Assembly (NCBI RefSeq): GCF_003074055.1
Contig: NZ_CP029043.1
Location: forward strand, 3,588,501-3,652,500
DNA: 64,000 nucleotides
Reading direction: 5' to 3'
From: Streptomyces nigra
Lineage (GTDB): Bacteria > Actinomycetota > Actinomycetes > Streptomycetales > Streptomycetaceae
In this document: positions 1 to 10,322 of the stretch, in pieces
Position numbering within the stretch: the stretch's first letter is position 1
How the letters are laid out: each line of letters starts with the position of its first letter
The notes under the pieces: model-generated
Told to the model about the DNA's origin: nothing
Databases searched by the model: none
The model's input: the letters and a program-made list of their open reading frames with translations, nothing else
Made by a program: the position numbers and the translations under genes

Positions 1-12
1 GCCACGGCGCAT

Positions 13-88
13 GCGAACGTAGCTCAGTTGGTAGAGCGCAACCTTGCCAAGGTTGAGGTCGCGAGTTCGAACCTCGTCGTTCGCTCCA
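13..88 (+). tRNA. tRNA-Gly(GCC)
   Basis: Cloverleaf with a 7-bp acceptor stem GCGAACG (13-19) pairing with CGTTCGC (78-84), an anticodon stem CAACC/GGTTG around loop TTGCCAA (anticodon GCC, glycine), the T-loop signature GTTCGAA, discriminator T85 and an encoded CCA at 86-88. It delivers glycine to GGC/GGT codons. A perfect hairpin follows directly. Confidence 0.95.
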
Positions 89-92
89 CAGC

Positions 93-121
93 AAAGGCCC
101 CGGTCATCGACCGGGGCCTTT
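93..121 (+). terminator. Terminator after tRNA-Gly
   Basis: Perfect 13-bp stem AAAGGCCCCGGTC/GACCGGGGCCTTT with a 3-nt loop, starting 4 nt after the tRNA CCA end. The A- and T-flanked symmetric stem suits an intrinsic terminator. Confidence 0.75.
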
Positions 122-156
122 GGCATGTGCCGGGGCAGCGGCTAGCGTGCGTGACC

Positions 157-600
157 ATGACACGCAGGTGGACCCCGGCGGCCCGGTTCGCGCTCGGCGG
201 CGCCGTCCTGACGGCCGCGCTGCTCCTGGGCGGAGACCGGACCGGGGCGCTGACCGCGGCAGCGGTGTCCCTGCTGATCGCGGCGGTGCACTCCCCGCTG
301 GTCTTCCCCCGGTCCGTGGGGGCCGAGGAGGCGCGGCGGCGCAGTGACGCCGACGGCCGCCCCGTCGTCTACTGGCGGCCGGGCTGCGCCTACTGTCTGC
401 GGCTGCGCTTCCGGCTGGGCCTTCGGGGCCGCCGGGCGCACTGGGTGGACATCTGGCGTGACCCGGCCGGGGCGGCGGAGGTCAGGGCGGCCAACGGCGG
501 CGACGAGACCGTGCCGACGGTCGTCGTCGCCGGGCGGCCGCACACCAATCCGGACCCGCGCCGGGTGCGCGAGTGGCTCGCCCTGCCGGGCCGCGGCTGA
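157..600 (+). CDS. Membrane-anchored glutaredoxin-like (mycoredoxin-type) protein
   Basis: A 147-aa protein. Two hydrophobic segments at about residues 11-26 and 30-48 are followed by a glutaredoxin/thioredoxin-fold domain from about 66 to 145. The redox motif is C77-A-Y-C80 in PGCAYC, and the cis-proline is P120 in TVPTV. Known family members reduce mixed disulfides, in actinobacteria usually with mycothiol. The membrane tether is read from the sequence; the substrate is unknown. I start at ATG 157 because the open frame upstream runs through the tRNA and its terminator. It is convergent with purC, with only 7 bp between the stop codons. Confidence 0.8.
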   Translation: MTRRWTPAARFALGGAVLTAALLLGGDRTGALTAAAVSLLIAAVHSPLVFPRSVGAEEARRRSDADGRPVVYWRPGCAYCLRLRFRLGLRGRRAHWVDIWRDPAGAAEVRAANGGDETVPTVVVAGRPHTNPDPRRVREWLALPGRG

Positions 601-607
601 GGGGCGC

Positions 608-1507
608 TCAGCTCCAGGTCGTGCCGGTCAGGCGTTCGTAGGCCTCGACGTACTTGGCGCGGGTCGCGTCCACGACGTCTTGGGGCAGGGGCGGCGGGGG
701 CTGCTCGCTCGCGCGGTCCCAGCCGGAGGCCGGCGAGGTCAGCCAGTCCCGTACGAACTGCTTGTCGTACGACGGCTGCGGGCGGCCCGGCTCCCACTGC
801 TCGGCCGGCCAGAAGCGGGAGGAGTCCGGGGTGAGGACCTCGTCGGCGATGACCAGGGTGTCCCCGTCGAAGCCGAACTCGAACTTGGTGTCCGCGAGGA
901 TGATGCCGCGCTCCCGGGCGATGTCCCGGCCCCGCGCGTACACGGCGAGCGTCGTCTGCCGCAGCTGGGCGGCGGTGTCCGCGCCGACCTGGCGGGCGAC
1001 CTCCTCGTAGGAGACGTTCTCGTCGTGCTCGCCGACGGCGGCCTTGGTGGCCGGGGTGAAGATCGGCGCGGGCAGCTCCGAGCCGTCGACCAGACCCTCG
1101 GGGAGGGCCAGACCGCAGACCGTGCGGGTGTCGTTGTACTCGGTGAGGCCGGAGCCGGTGAGGTAGCCGCGGGCCACGGCCTCGACCGGGATCATCCGCA
1201 GCGACTTGCAGACGAGGGTGCGGCCCGCCCAGTCGGCGGGGGCGCCGGCGGGCACCTCGGTGCTCAGCACATGGTTGGGGACCAGGTCGGCGAGCTGGTC
1301 GAACCACCACAGGGAGAGCTGGGTGAGGATGCGGCCCTTGTCCGGGATCTCTGTGGGCAGCACCCAGTCGTAGGCGGACAGGCGATCGCTGGCGACCATC
1401 ACGAGGTCACCGGCCTCGTTCTGGTACAGCTCGCGCACCTTGCCGGTGTGCAGGTGCACCAGGCCCGGAACCTGAAGCGGTTCGGGCTTTTCTACGAATC
1501 CGGACAC
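608..1507 (-). CDS. purC: Phosphoribosylaminoimidazole-succinocarboxamide synthase
   Basis: SAICAR synthetase of 299 aa, the normal length for the family. It joins CAIR and aspartate with ATP in de novo purine synthesis in the cytosol. The N-terminal ATP-grasp-like motif HTGKVRELY sits near residue 20 and the ASDRLSAYD motif near 40. VEAVARGYLTGSG and DTKFEFG are family signatures. GTG start at 1507. purD lies about 4 kb upstream on the same strand, with two unrelated genes between, so the two purine genes are close but not an obvious operon. Confidence 0.96.
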   Translation of the reverse strand: MSGFVEKPEPLQVPGLVHLHTGKVRELYQNEAGDLVMVASDRLSAYDWVLPTEIPDKGRILTQLSLWWFDQLADLVPNHVLSTEVPAGAPADWAGRTLVCKSLRMIPVEAVARGYLTGSGLTEYNDTRTVCGLALPEGLVDGSELPAPIFTPATKAAVGEHDENVSYEEVARQVGADTAAQLRQTTLAVYARGRDIARERGIILADTKFEFGFDGDTLVIADEVLTPDSSRFWPAEQWEPGRPQPSYDKQFVRDWLTSPASGWDRASEQPPPPLPQDVVDATRAKYVEAYERLTGTTWS

Positions 1508-1612
1508 GGTTCCTCCCCGTAAGTCTGTCCAATGCGTCGATTGTCCCGTACGGGGCGCCGACCGCGGACCGGGGGTGGGCCCGGAGCGGGGCCGGGGCCG
1601 TGCCGCGTGAGC

Positions 1613-3103
1613 TCAGTCACGCTTGCAGATGCGGTCCAGGAGGTTGGCGGTGGCGCGCTGGACGCGCGGGTCGACATGGCCCGGCCGGTCCAGCGCCGGG
1701 GACCAGGCGAAGGTGCCCGAGGCGAAGACCAGGGCGCCGGAGTGCGCGCGGTACAGCGACGTCTCCTGGTGGCGCAGCACCCCGTGCCGGTCGGCGTACG
1801 GGGAGTGCGCCAGCAGGATGCGCTCCTCGTGGCCGGGCAGCGGGGTGCGCGGGAAGTAGCGGTCGGCCTCGCCCGCCACCAGGCCCGGGATCTCGTCGCC
1901 CTCATGGGCGCCGGTGGCCTCCCACAGCCAGTGGTCGGCGTTGCGGACGATCAGTGGGTGCGGCTCGGGGACCTGCCCGGCGTACTGGATGCCGATGAGC
2001 TCCTGCTCCGGGCGGTCGATCTCCCGCCAGAGCACCGGGCGGCCGGGGCCCCTGCGCTTGCGGCAGGTGAGCAGGCGGTCCGGGACACCGGACGGCGAGG
2101 GACCCAACTCGACCTGCCAGTACATGGAGTTGGCGGAGAGGAACACCAGGGACGTGCCGTTCTCCCGGGCGAGTTCGACCGTGCGGCGCATGTTCACCGA
2201 CCAGTACTCGTCGTGGCCGGGGAAGACCAGGCCCCGGTACCGGGTCGGGTCGACGTGGCCGCCGTGCAGGTCGCGGGCGTCGGCGTAGGCGATGTCGTAG
2301 CCGTAGCGCTCGGCCCAGCGGATGAAGTCGTAGGCGTGGCCGACGTGCAGGGGCAGGCCGGCGCCCGCGTACGGGCGGTCGAAGGAGACCGTCGTGGCGG
2401 CGTCGTCCTCGCCGAGCAGCCGGCCGTCCTCGTCCCAGGCGTGGTACAGGCTGGCGCCGAGGCGGCCGTCCTCCGGGTAGAGGTTGTACGCCTGCCAGGT
2501 CACATCGGGCAGGAGCAGGAGCAGGTCCGCCGGGTGGTTGTCGCGGACGGTGAACGGGATGTGGGAGCGGTAGCCGTCGTGGGTGGTGAGGACGGCGACA
2601 TAGGCGCCGTTGCTCCAGTAGCTGGGGATCTGCAGGCGCCAGGACAGCCACCAGTGGTGGCAGGAGACCGTGCGGTCGGCGGTGAGCGGGGCGGGCTGCA
2701 CGATGCCGGACAGCCGGGGGCTGGTGGTGATCTTGGCGGCGCCGTCCCCGCCGTAGTGGCCGATGCGGTAGATGTCGACGGCGAACTCCTGGGGCGGGTC
2801 GACCGTGATGTGGAAGTCGACCGCCTCGCCGGGCGCGACCGCGCCGGTGGAGGTGAACCCCTTGATCTGGCGGTGGACGTCGTCCGCCGAGCGGGGTCCG
2901 GCGCTGCGGGGCGCGGGGACCCGGGGGGTGCCGGCCGTCGGCGGGTGGGCCTGTCCGTCCACGTACCAGGGGACGACCTGGCCCGTGTCGTCGAAGTACG
3001 TCACGTTGCCGCGCAGCCAGGGGACCGGGCCCTGGCCGAAGGGGTCCGTCACGGCGTGCGCGAGAGCTCCCGACTCCCAGCGGCGGATCTGCTCCGACCC
3101 CAT
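1613..3103 (-). CDS. N,N-dimethylformamidase beta-subunit-like protein
   Basis: A 496-aa protein similar to the large (beta) subunit of N,N-dimethylformamidase. The N-terminal half looks like a beta-sandwich (DFHITVDPPQEFAVDIYRIG). The C-terminal half carries the family-like segments FPGHDEYW and SANSMYWQ, which resemble a glutamine-amidotransferase-like fold. No small subunit gene is nearby, so catalysis on dimethylformamide is not implied; the function of the stand-alone actinobacterial proteins is unknown to me. ATG 3103 is preferred over the upstream in-frame codon because AAGGGAGGGG lies just upstream. No signal peptide is visible. Confidence 0.7.
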   Translation of the reverse strand: MGSEQIRRWESGALAHAVTDPFGQGPVPWLRGNVTYFDDTGQVVPWYVDGQAHPPTAGTPRVPAPRSAGPRSADDVHRQIKGFTSTGAVAPGEAVDFHITVDPPQEFAVDIYRIGHYGGDGAAKITTSPRLSGIVQPAPLTADRTVSCHHWWLSWRLQIPSYWSNGAYVAVLTTHDGYRSHIPFTVRDNHPADLLLLLPDVTWQAYNLYPEDGRLGASLYHAWDEDGRLLGEDDAATTVSFDRPYAGAGLPLHVGHAYDFIRWAERYGYDIAYADARDLHGGHVDPTRYRGLVFPGHDEYWSVNMRRTVELARENGTSLVFLSANSMYWQVELGPSPSGVPDRLLTCRKRRGPGRPVLWREIDRPEQELIGIQYAGQVPEPHPLIVRNADHWLWEATGAHEGDEIPGLVAGEADRYFPRTPLPGHEERILLAHSPYADRHGVLRHQETSLYRAHSGALVFASGTFAWSPALDRPGHVDPRVQRATANLLDRICKRD

Positions 3104-3484
3104 GGCCGTACCCCTCCCTTGTCCCCGGTGGTCGCACATCGAGCGTCGTGCCGTGGCCCTGGCGTGGCGGGCACGCCGGGCCGACCGGTGCTGCGGTGGT
3201 GCACGTCGTGCTCACGGTGCCGGGTGGTGCCCGTCGTGCTTCCGGTGCCGGTGGTGCCTGTCGTACGCCTGATGCGCTTGCCCGGTGGTGCTGCCGTGCG
3301 GCTGGACCTCACCGGTCGGCGTGGCGTAAGCCCTTGCCATATGCGCTTCGACCCCAGCACATCACATTGCGCTCGCTTCCTGTCACTATTCGTTGCGAAT
3401 TGGCCGAAAGTGGAACCGGGGGCTCCGACTGAATTCGGCGTTCCCCGGGAGGCCTGTCCGCCGTCTCCGTCGCGTCCTCGCCTG
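3104..3484. other. Intergenic region with degenerate GTGCCGGTGGTGC-type repeats
   Basis: 381 bp upstream of the dimethylformamidase-like gene with no convincing coding frame. From about 3190 to 3300 it is a run of imperfect repeats around the units GGTGGTGC, CGTCGTGC and GGTGCCGG, a low-complexity tract. The remainder (about 3310-3480) is less GC-biased and is the likely promoter region of the downstream minus-strand gene. I see no clear terminator. Confidence 0.5.
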
Positions 3485-5290
3485 TCAGACCAGGCGTACC
3501 GGCTTCTCGGGGCGTATCCCGGACTCCACGAGCCAGGCCCGCAGGGGCGCCGGATCGCCGTCCTCGATGAGGCGGAGGACCCGGGGGGCCAGGTCGGTGG
3601 CGCGTTCGCCGTTGATGAGCAGCGTGGGTCCGTCGAGCCAGTCCAGGCCCGGGGTGGCGCCCGCGGTGTCCATGGCCGCGCAGCAGACCATCGCGGTCAC
3701 ATGGTCGGTGAGCAGCTCGCGGGAGCTGCGGGGCGGCTGGAGCGGGAAGAGCGGGAGCGTCCCGATGTCCAGCAGCGTGGTGTCGGGGGTGAGGGCCGTC
3801 GGCGGCCCGGCGGGGGCGGCGGCCTCCTCGCGGGCCAGCTCGGCGGTGAGCCCCGCGGCGAGAGCGGAACTCCGCTCGGTCTCCTGGTCCTCGTAGGGGG
3901 AGAGGTCGTCCGGGAGCTCGGGGGTCGGGGTGGGCAGAGGGGCCGGAAGGTGGGCTTCGTCCTGAGGAGCCGTGAGGTGGGCTTCGTCCGGGGGTGCCGT
4001 GAGGTGGTCGAGGACCCGGGAGAGGGTGGGGCCGTCGGAGCCGGGGGGCGCGTCCCCGGGGTGGCGGCGGACGCCGAGGGCGTCGAGGACGCGGTGGAGG
4101 CGGGCCGCGTCCGTGCGCCAGGTGCGGTCGACGACCTCCTCCGGGTACTCCTGCCAGCCCACCGGCGACCAGTCCGGGCCGGTCTCGGCCGGGCCGCCGT
4201 GGAACAGCCGGGCGGCCAGCAGGGACGCGGCCTCGTCGATCGCGCCGGGCTCCTCGAGGAGGTCGCAGGCGGGGCGTTCGCCGAGCCGGGAGGCGAAGCC
4301 CTCCGCCAGGCGGTCCCGCCGTGACAGCTCGGTGAGGGCGGCGACCACACCCGCGTCCAGCCGGGACGGCCAGCGGCCCATCCGCCAGGCCGGCAGCGCG
4401 ACCCGCGTCAGCAGCCGGTCCCAGCCCGCGTAGGCCAGACCGACCTGCTCCTGGGCGACGATCCGCAGGCCGTAGTCCACAGCCTGTGCACGCTCGGCGG
4501 CCGCCGCGGCCACTCCGCGCTCCATCTCGGCGGCGTGCTCCCGGCAGCCGCGCAGCAGCAGACGCGCCACCCGGCCGAGGCCCGCGCACACCGCCCGCGA
4601 CCCGGGACAGCGGCCGCCCGTGGCGGCGACGGCCACGGCGGCGTCCAGTCCCCGGACGAAGCGCCGGGCCTGGGCTATGTCGGGGTGCGCGGAGGGCCCG
4701 GTGCCGGCGACGACCGGGGCGAGGACGGCACGCAGCTCCCCGACCCGCATCCACCACAGGAACGGCGAGCCGATGACGAGGACCGGCGCGGCCGGCGTAC
4801 GGCGATGGGGGCCGCGCCCGCCGCCGCGCAGGCCGTTGAGCCCGTCGTCCGCGGGCTCCTCGGGCGGGGGCGGGCCGTGGGACCGATGGGTGCGGTCCTC
4901 CAGCCAGCTGTCGCAGTCGGGGGTGAGCGCTATCGCGGACGGGGCCGGGACGTCCAGCCGGTCGGCGAGGTCGCGCACCAGCCGGTAGAGGTCGGGGGCC
5001 TGCTCCTCGCCGATCGTCACCGTGGGTGTGACGGCGGGCCGGGCCCGGGCGACGACCAGCGCCACCACCGCGGCGGCGAGGAGGACGAGGGCGGCGAACG
5101 GGGTGAGCACCCAGCGCACGGCGTCCCAGCCGGGGCCGGTGAGATGCCCGGTGGACGGTCCGGCGAGCAGCACCACCGCGAAGGCGGCGGGCAGCAGGGC
5201 GACGGCGAGCGCGCGGCTGCGGACGCGCAGCACCGCCAGCGCCCGGGCACGCGCGCCCTGAGCCCCCGCTTCCATCCCCATTCCGGTCAC
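3485..5290 (-). CDS. Membrane protein resembling an M48 peptidase without the zinc-binding motif
   Basis: A 601-aa protein with two transmembrane segments (about 28-45 and 61-82), then a region that reads like the M48 (HtpX/STE24) layout: IGEEQAPDLYRLVRDLADRL near 93-112 and VLVIGSPFLWWMRVGELRAVLA near 170-191. Where M48 enzymes have HExxH after LRAVLA, this protein has P192-V-V-A-G196, so metal binding and proteolysis are very unlikely. The rest is helical, Arg/Ala-rich, with a Pro-rich stretch around 430-480. It is probably a degenerate, structural or regulatory paralogue. The M48 relation is my inference from motif placement. Confidence 0.5.
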   Translation of the reverse strand: MTGMGMEAGAQGARARALAVLRVRSRALAVALLPAAFAVVLLAGPSTGHLTGPGWDAVRWVLTPFAALVLLAAAVVALVVARARPAVTPTVTIGEEQAPDLYRLVRDLADRLDVPAPSAIALTPDCDSWLEDRTHRSHGPPPPEEPADDGLNGLRGGGRGPHRRTPAAPVLVIGSPFLWWMRVGELRAVLAPVVAGTGPSAHPDIAQARRFVRGLDAAVAVAATGGRCPGSRAVCAGLGRVARLLLRGCREHAAEMERGVAAAAAERAQAVDYGLRIVAQEQVGLAYAGWDRLLTRVALPAWRMGRWPSRLDAGVVAALTELSRRDRLAEGFASRLGERPACDLLEEPGAIDEAASLLAARLFHGGPAETGPDWSPVGWQEYPEEVVDRTWRTDAARLHRVLDALGVRRHPGDAPPGSDGPTLSRVLDHLTAPPDEAHLTAPQDEAHLPAPLPTPTPELPDDLSPYEDQETERSSALAAGLTAELAREEAAAPAGPPTALTPDTTLLDIGTLPLFPLQPPRSSRELLTDHVTAMVCCAAMDTAGATPGLDWLDGPTLLINGERATDLAPRVLRLIEDGDPAPLRAWLVESGIRPEKPVRLV

Positions 5291-5594
5291 GGCCGGACCT
5301 CACCCCCTCCGCGCTGCCCTGGTCGTCGGAACTGTCCTGGCTCTGCTCACTCCCCCACTGTGGCACCCGCCACCGACATCGCAATGCCGGTGGGCCAAGT
5401 GCCGGAACGCCTGCGCGGCACAGTAGTTGGGGCGTCGACCCACGTCAGCCGGTTGGGCCATCGGTCACTCGATGGAATGGCTTTGGGGAAAGGTGGATGA
5501 CGGACGGCGAGGGTCGGACCTCTGGTCCCGGCATACGTCGGGCCCCGGATCCTGAGACGGATCCGGGGCCCGGCGGGTTGGCCGGCGGGGGCGG
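5291..5594. other. Intergenic region downstream of purD
   Basis: 304 bp between the purD stop and the start of the M48-like membrane protein gene on the same strand. It contains the strong hairpin at 5540-5571. No further coding potential is visible; the part near 5300-5480 probably holds the promoter of the membrane protein gene. Confidence 0.5.
5540..5571 (-). terminator. purD terminator
   Basis: Perfect 13-bp inverted repeat GGGCCCCGGATCC/GGATCCGGGGCCC with a 6-nt loop, about 24 bp downstream of the purD stop codon. Confidence 0.75.
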
Positions 5595-6847
<1,253 letters not shown>

Positions 6848-6999
6848 GGGGGTCAGCCTAACGGCCTTCTTGTGCGGGATGCCGAGGGGCCGGGGGCGGG
6901 GGACCTGTGCGTTCCTCCAAAACCGGCCGGGTGCGGGAGCGCCGGAGCGGCTCGCGAGGACGGGCCCGGCCCCGGCCGCCTGCTCGTTGTCCCGGCCGC

Positions 7000-9219
7000 C
7001 TACTCGTTCGTGATCTCCTCGACCACCGTCGCGCCCAGCTCCCGCACGATCAGCTCGCGGCCGGACAGCGCCGACTCGTTGAGGTCGGGGTCGTCGTCCT
7101 CCGGGATGTCGTCCTCCAGGGAGACGGAGGGCGGCTCGGGGGCGCTGGGCCGGGGCGCGGGGGCGGGTGACGGCGCCGAGGGGGCCGCCGGTGCCGCGGA
7201 CGGGGCCGGCGCCGGGCGCGGGGCGGCCGAACCGCCCGGGCCGCCGCTCTGACCTCCGTAGCCGCCGTGGCCGCCGGGAGCCGGGACTCCGCCTCCACCG
7301 CCGAAGCCGGGGGATCCGCCCGGGGCCGGGGGCGCCGAGGCGCCGCCCGACGGGTCGACGATCGCCTCGATCTTCCACTGCACGTGGAACTGCTCGGACA
7401 GCGCCTGCCGCAGCACGTCCTCGCTGCCACTGCTCGCGAAGTTGTCCCGCGCGCCCGCGTTGACGAAGCCGAGCTGGAGGGTGGTGCCGTCGAAGCCCGC
7501 GACCTGGGCGTTCTGGCTGAGCAGGATCCAGGTGAAGCGGCGGCGGTTCTTGACCGCCTCCAGGATGTTCGGCCACAACTGGCGGGGGTCAAGGCCTCCG
7601 GCCGCGACGGCCGCGGGGGCGGCTGCGGCTGCGGGTGCCGGTGCGGGTGTGGACGTAGGTGCGGGTGCGGCTGCGGGTGCCGGTGTGGGCGCGGGGGTGC
7701 CGGTGCCACCGCCCGCCGGGGCCGCCGTGGGCCAGCCGCCGGGTCGCCTGCCGCCGCCCGCGGGCGCGGCGGTGGGCCAGGCGCCGGGGGCGGCGGGCGC
7801 GGGCGGGGCCTGGGGCGCCGGGGCGGGCTGTGCGGCGGGGGCGGGGGGCGCAGGTGGCTCTGCCGTCGGCGCACCCGCTGGCGCGACCGGCGTCTCCGGG
7901 GCGGGACCCCGTACGGCGGCTCGGGCGGCGGCCAGTCCCCCGCCGGGCGGCACCGGAGGGGCGGCCTGCGGGGGCGCGGCCTGGGCGGGTGCGGGGGCGG
8001 CGTGGGCCTCAGGACCGGGGGCGTACCCCATCGCGGGGGCGCCGGCGCCCGCGGAGAAGCTGACGCCTCGCTCCAACCGGTCGAGCCGGGCCATGACGGA
8101 CCGCTCGTCGCCATAGGTGGCGGGCAACAGCACGCGCGCGCAGATCAGCTCGAGCTGGAGGCGGGGCGAGTTGGCACCGCGCATCTCGGTCAGCCCCTGG
8201 TTGACCAGGTCGGCGGCGCGGCTGAGCTCGGCGGCGCCGAAGGTGCCGGCCTGGGCCTGCATCCGCTCCAGGACGTCGGCGGGGGCGTCGATGAGCCCCT
8301 TCTCGGCGGCGTCGGGCACGGCGGCCAGGATCACCAGGTCCCGCAGCCGCTCCAGCAGGTCGGCGACGAACCGCCGCGGGTCGTTCCCGCCCTCGATGAC
8401 GCGGTCCACGACCTCGAAGGCGGCGGCGCCGTCACCGGTCGCGAAGGCCTCCACCACGGAGTCGAGCAGCGAACCCTCGGTGTACCCGAGGAGGGAGGTG
8501 GCCATGGCATACGTCACACCCTCCTCCCGCGCCCCGGCGAGAAGCTGGTCCATGACGGACATGGAGTCACGTACGGACCCCTGGCCCGCGCGCACGACGA
8601 GCGGGAGCCCGCCGTCCTCCACGGGGATGTCCTCGCGACGGCAGACGTCGCCCAGGTACTCCCGCAGGGTGCCGGGCGGGACCAGCCGGAACGGGTAGTG
8701 GTGGGTCCGGGACCGGATCGTCCCGATGACCTTCTCGGGCTCGGTCGTGGCGAAGATGAACTTCAGGTGCTCCGGTGGCTCCTCGACGACCTTCAGCAGG
8801 GCGTTGAAGCCGGCCGACGTGACCATGTGGGCCTCGTCGATGATGTAGATCTTGTATCGACTGGAGGCGGGCCCGAAGAACGCCTTCTCGCGCAGCTCAC
8901 GGGCGTCGTCCACACCACCGTGCGAAGCCGCGTCGATCTCGATGACGTCGATGGAGCCCGGGCCGTTGCGCGCGAGGTCCTGGCAGGACTGGCATGTCCC
9001 GCAGGGGGTCGGCGTGGGGCCCTGCTCGCAGTTCAGACAGCGGGCCAGGATCCGTGCGCTGGTCGTCTTGCCGCAACCGCGCGGACCGCTGAACAGGTAC
9101 GCGTGATTGACCCGGTTGTTCCGCAGCGCCTGCTGCAACGGGTCGGTGACATGCTCCTGCCCGATGACCTCGGCGAACGACTCCGGGCGATAGCGGCGGT
9201 ACAGCGCGAGAGACGACAC
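7000..9219 (-). CDS. dnaX: DNA polymerase III subunits gamma and tau
   Basis: The clamp-loader ATPase of the replicative polymerase, about 739 aa. It starts at GTG 9219 ([15 protein letters not shown]); an in-frame ATG at 9249 is an alternative. The AAA+ module has Walker [12 protein letters not shown] near residue 43, a Cys4 zinc module ([19 protein letters not shown]), Walker B IIDEAHM and an arginine-finger region. After about residue 380 there is a long Pro/Ala linker, a tau-type C-terminal domain ([19 protein letters not shown]) and another Pro/Gly tract before an acidic tail. The SRP RNA gene lies immediately upstream on the same strand, a common arrangement in streptomycetes. Confidence 0.95.
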   Translation of the reverse strand: MSSLALYRRYRPESFAEVIGQEHVTDPLQQALRNNRVNHAYLFSGPRGCGKTTSARILARCLNCEQGPTPTPCGTCQSCQDLARNGPGSIDVIEIDAASHGGVDDARELREKAFFGPASSRYKIYIIDEAHMVTSAGFNALLKVVEEPPEHLKFIFATTEPEKVIGTIRSRTHHYPFRLVPPGTLREYLGDVCRREDIPVEDGGLPLVVRAGQGSVRDSMSVMDQLLAGAREEGVTYAMATSLLGYTEGSLLDSVVEAFATGDGAAAFEVVDRVIEGGNDPRRFVADLLERLRDLVILAAVPDAAEKGLIDAPADVLERMQAQAGTFGAAELSRAADLVNQGLTEMRGANSPRLQLELICARVLLPATYGDERSVMARLDRLERGVSFSAGAGAPAMGYAPGPEAHAAPAPAQAAPPQAAPPVPPGGGLAAARAAVRGPAPETPVAPAGAPTAEPPAPPAPAAQPAPAPQAPPAPAAPGAWPTAAPAGGGRRPGGWPTAAPAGGGTGTPAPTPAPAAAPAPTSTPAPAPAAAAAPAAVAAGGLDPRQLWPNILEAVKNRRRFTWILLSQNAQVAGFDGTTLQLGFVNAGARDNFASSGSEDVLRQALSEQFHVQWKIEAIVDPSGGASAPPAPGGSPGFGGGGGVPAPGGHGGYGGQSGGPGGSAAPRPAPAPSAAPAAPSAPSPAPAPRPSAPEPPSVSLEDDIPEDDDPDLNESALSGRELIVRELGATVVEEITNE

Positions 9220-9276
9220 GCCTACGAGGTTATAGGCGTGCACTGACATCGGGTCCCGCCCCCGGGGCACGCGAAC

Positions 9277-9362
9277 GCCCCTCACGCACCCGCCAGAGCC
9301 GACCTACCCTTGCTGCCTTCCGGCCCTGGGGGAGTTCAGTCAGATAGCGCCGCGTGAGGGGC
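9277..9362 (-). ncRNA. ffs: Small signal recognition particle RNA (4.5S type)
   Basis: On the minus strand the universally conserved SRP domain IV core, GGCCGGAAGGCAGCAAGGG, is present, flanked by the asymmetric-loop bases expected for Ffh binding. The ends close by pairing GCCCCTCAC with GTGAGGGGC (9354-9362 with 9277-9285). It is the RNA scaffold for Ffh in co-translational membrane targeting. Exact ends may extend a few bases beyond the closing stem. It sits 57 bp upstream of dnaX. Confidence 0.93.
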
Positions 9363-9438
9363 TGCCCAAACAGTACCCGATGACGGGGGCGGGGAACGAG
9401 TTCGCGAGCACTCCTCAACGTCTTGTATTGTTTGCGGC

Positions 9439-9526
9439 GGAGGATTCGCCTAGAGGCCTAGGGCGCACGCTTGGAAAGCGTGTTGGGGGCAACCCCTCAC
9501 GAGTTCGAATCTCGTATCCTCCGCCA
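9439..9526 (+). tRNA. tRNA-Ser(GGA)
   Basis: Class II tRNA with a long variable arm. The acceptor GGAGGAT (9439-9445) pairs with ATCCTCC (9516-9522), the anticodon loop is TTGGAAA (GGA, serine), the T-loop is GTTCGAA, the discriminator is G9523 and CCA is encoded (9524-9526). Confidence 0.95.
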
Positions 9527-9543
9527 GTGCCTCACCGGGCACG

Positions 9544-9585
9544 ATGTCGAAGGGCCCCACCGTTCGCGGTGGGGCCCTTCGACAT
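9544..9585 (+). terminator. Terminator after tRNA-Ser(GGA)
   Basis: A 19-bp perfect stem, 9544-9562 pairing with 9567-9585, around a TTCG tetraloop, 18 nt after the tRNA. Confidence 0.8.
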
Positions 9586-9737
9586 TGTCCGGGCCCTTCT
9601 CGCTCAGCGTGGCGTCAGTCACACGCGGCGGCCGTCCATCGGGTGATTCCCGGTGGGCCGGCGGGGCGGTCGGCCGGGCGTCGGGCGGGGGCGGCGCCAT
9701 GGTGAGGGTCCGGTCGTCGCCTTCGTACGGAGCCCTC

Positions 9738-10313
9738 GTGGAACAGCACCCCGACCCCTCCCGCGGCCCGACGGGCAAGGGGCGTGCCGCGGCCCTGCTG
9801 CTGATCCCCGTGGCCGTGGGCCTGGGCATCTGGTTCGTGGGGCGGGGCGTGACGCCCGATCCGAACAGCAGCCTGTTCGGGGCCCGATACGACGAGGCCA
9901 TGGAGCTCAAGGCCCGGCTGGGCAGCGCCCTGCTCGGGCTCGCGCTCGTCCAGCTGCTGCTGGCCGCCTGGATGTACGGCCTGCTGCCCGGGGCGAAGCG
10001 GGCCCCGCGCGCCGTGCCCCGCGCGCACCGGGTGACCGGACTGCTCGCCTTCCTGCTCTCGGTGCCGATCGCCTACCAGTGCCTGAGCGCGTACGGCATC
10101 GAGCTGACCTCGCCACGGGTGGCGATCCACTCGGTCACCGGCTGCGTCCTGTACGGCGCCTTCGCCGCGAAGGTCGTCGTGGTGCGCAGCCGGCGGTTCC
10201 CCGGGTGGACGCTGCCGCTCGTCGGCGGCCTGCTCTTCTGCGCGATCGCCCTGCTCTGGTACACCGCCGCGCTGTGGCAGCTGAACGGGTTCCACGCGCC
10301 GGGGCTGACGTGA
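9738..10313 (+). CDS. DUF6529-like four-helix membrane protein
   Basis: A 191-aa integral membrane protein with about four to five hydrophobic segments (near 16-35, 61-80, 97-115, 130-146, 157-178). Two His residues fall near the helix-associated motifs AHRVTGLL and IHSVTGCV, a pattern reminiscent of b-type cytochromes (cytochrome b561/ferric reductase-like), though I cannot prove haem binding. It starts at GTG 9738 with GGAG 7-10 nt upstream. It is convergent with a secreted COG4315-type protein, and such pairs recur in streptomycetes as I recall. Function unknown. Confidence 0.65.
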   Translation: MEQHPDPSRGPTGKGRAAALLLIPVAVGLGIWFVGRGVTPDPNSSLFGARYDEAMELKARLGSALLGLALVQLLLAAWMYGLLPGAKRAPRAVPRAHRVTGLLAFLLSVPIAYQCLSAYGIELTSPRVAIHSVTGCVLYGAFAAKVVVVRSRRFPGWTLPLVGGLLFCAIALLWYTAALWQLNGFHAPGLT

Positions 10314-10322
10314 CGCGGGCGC

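Noticed and set aside
1532..4324. Very long plus-strand open frame opposite the dimethylformamidase-like and M48-like genes
   Set aside because: High GC makes long antisense frames; no family motifs, and its composition mirrors the third-position GC of the real minus-strand genes.
7000..8100. Pro/Ala repeats in dnaX as a possible CRISPR or tandem repeat locus
   Set aside because: They are irregular codon-level repeats in the tau linker, with no direct-repeat/spacer pattern.
7267..9246. Gly-rich plus-strand frame opposite dnaX
   Set aside because: Shadow of the Pro/Ala-rich dnaX coding strand; no ribosome site or domain.
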